A DNA stretch of 18,500 bases from NCBI GenBank assembly GCA_964592725.1, contig CAZQFQ010000030.1:1-18500 (forward strand), in the 5' to 3' direction. Shown one piece after another: positions 18,240 through 18,500 of the stretch. Position 1 is the first letter of the stretch, and each line of letters starts with the position of its first letter. The notes below the pieces were generated by a model that saw only the letters and a program-made list of their open reading frames with translations, was not told where the DNA came from and did not search any database. A program made the position numbers and the translations under genes. The stretch is from PALSA-1336 sp964592725 (GTDB lineage Bacteria > Patescibacteriota > Doudnabacteria > UBA920).

Positions 18240-18500
18240 ATATTTTTTTTAAAATTTTTTGGTGGTCATTATACGATAAAGTCATAACCTTTTTCGAGCA
18301 GAATCCCGACTGATTTACCCCTTCATTCACCCCTTCACTCGGGTACTGCCGGAATGAGGGGGTAGGAAACCTGAACGCTCTCATATCTCCTCGCCTTTTT
18401 GCTCTGCCACCTCGCAATTTGAAAGTCCTACTTCACTCCGCTGGAGGGTCGTTTGGGTAGTCGTTCTGCAACGACCCCCTTTTGGTGCATTTCACCCTTG
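18240..18500. other. Right-edge region with no identified gene; possible gene remnant
   Basis: Apart from a TATAAT box (18273-18268, minus), I see no supported gene. A 77-codon minus frame (18417-18184, TTG start) overlaps the neighbour's start in another frame and looks spurious. Minus-strand reading in one frame gives short open stretches broken by stops, ending GKSVGILLEKGYDFIV, so a decayed gene is possible. An inverted repeat GGGTCGTT/AACGACCC lies at 18446-18477. Confidence 0.35.

Noticed and set aside
18184..18417. 77-codon minus-strand frame with TTG start
   Set aside because: Its C-terminal part is the 267-residue gene's start read in another frame, and the rest has repeat-like composition.

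Overview
The window looks like a chromosomal segment of a Patescibacteria/CPR bacterium, probably Parcubacteria-like. This is an inference from gene style: compact genes, many starts without a Shine-Dalgarno sequence, a DUF4446 protein, a bactofilin, a degenerate diacylglycerol-kinase-like protein, a MurA with an N-terminal helix-turn-helix domain, and many palindromic repeats between genes. No rRNA or phylogenetic marker tree was available.

Left part (1-1903): the 5' end of pyrF runs off the left edge on the minus strand. It is preceded by a good promoter, a 14-codon leader ORF and a terminator-like hairpin. A free-standing LAGLIDADG endonuclease diverges from it, followed by tRNA-Leu(GAG) and an NADPH-dependent FMN reductase. 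Next, on the minus strand (1981-6602), come nrnA-like DHH phosphoesterase, rbfA and infB, a translation/RNA-turnover cluster. It is split between rbfA and infB by an opposite-strand, GC-rich orphan gene (3824-4393) with its own promoter and terminator. 6811-8774 (minus) carries a degenerate DAGK-like protein, a bactofilin and a DUF4446 membrane protein.

Middle (8921-11145): a small single-span membrane protein, two adjoining large palindromic elements, then an HTH-MurA fusion whose promoter is flanked by two related AT-rich sites, and a strong bidirectional terminator. 11159-11846 (minus) is a three-gene toxin-antitoxin-like operon (ribbon-helix-helix, DUF4258, DUF2283). A TrmB-type regulator follows (minus) with two TGACGA-type operators around its promoter. 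Divergent from it is a GC-rich, cysteine-rich three-span membrane protein of unknown function (12900-13835).

Right part: an MgtA-type Mg2+ P-type ATPase (13991-16429), a perfect 32-bp palindrome and bidirectional terminator, then on the minus strand a HigB/HigA pair, a GIY-YIG nuclease and a 267-residue protein with Asp-rich helical motifs recalling isoprenoid synthases. The last 260 bases hold no gene I can identify.

Two themes run through the window. First, several families of dispersed inverted repeats, some entering coding sequence (rbfA, the FMN reductase C-terminus) or supplying a ribosome binding site (infB). Second, three GC-rich genes with structured leaders (pyrF, 3824, 12900) that look different from their AT-richer neighbours.
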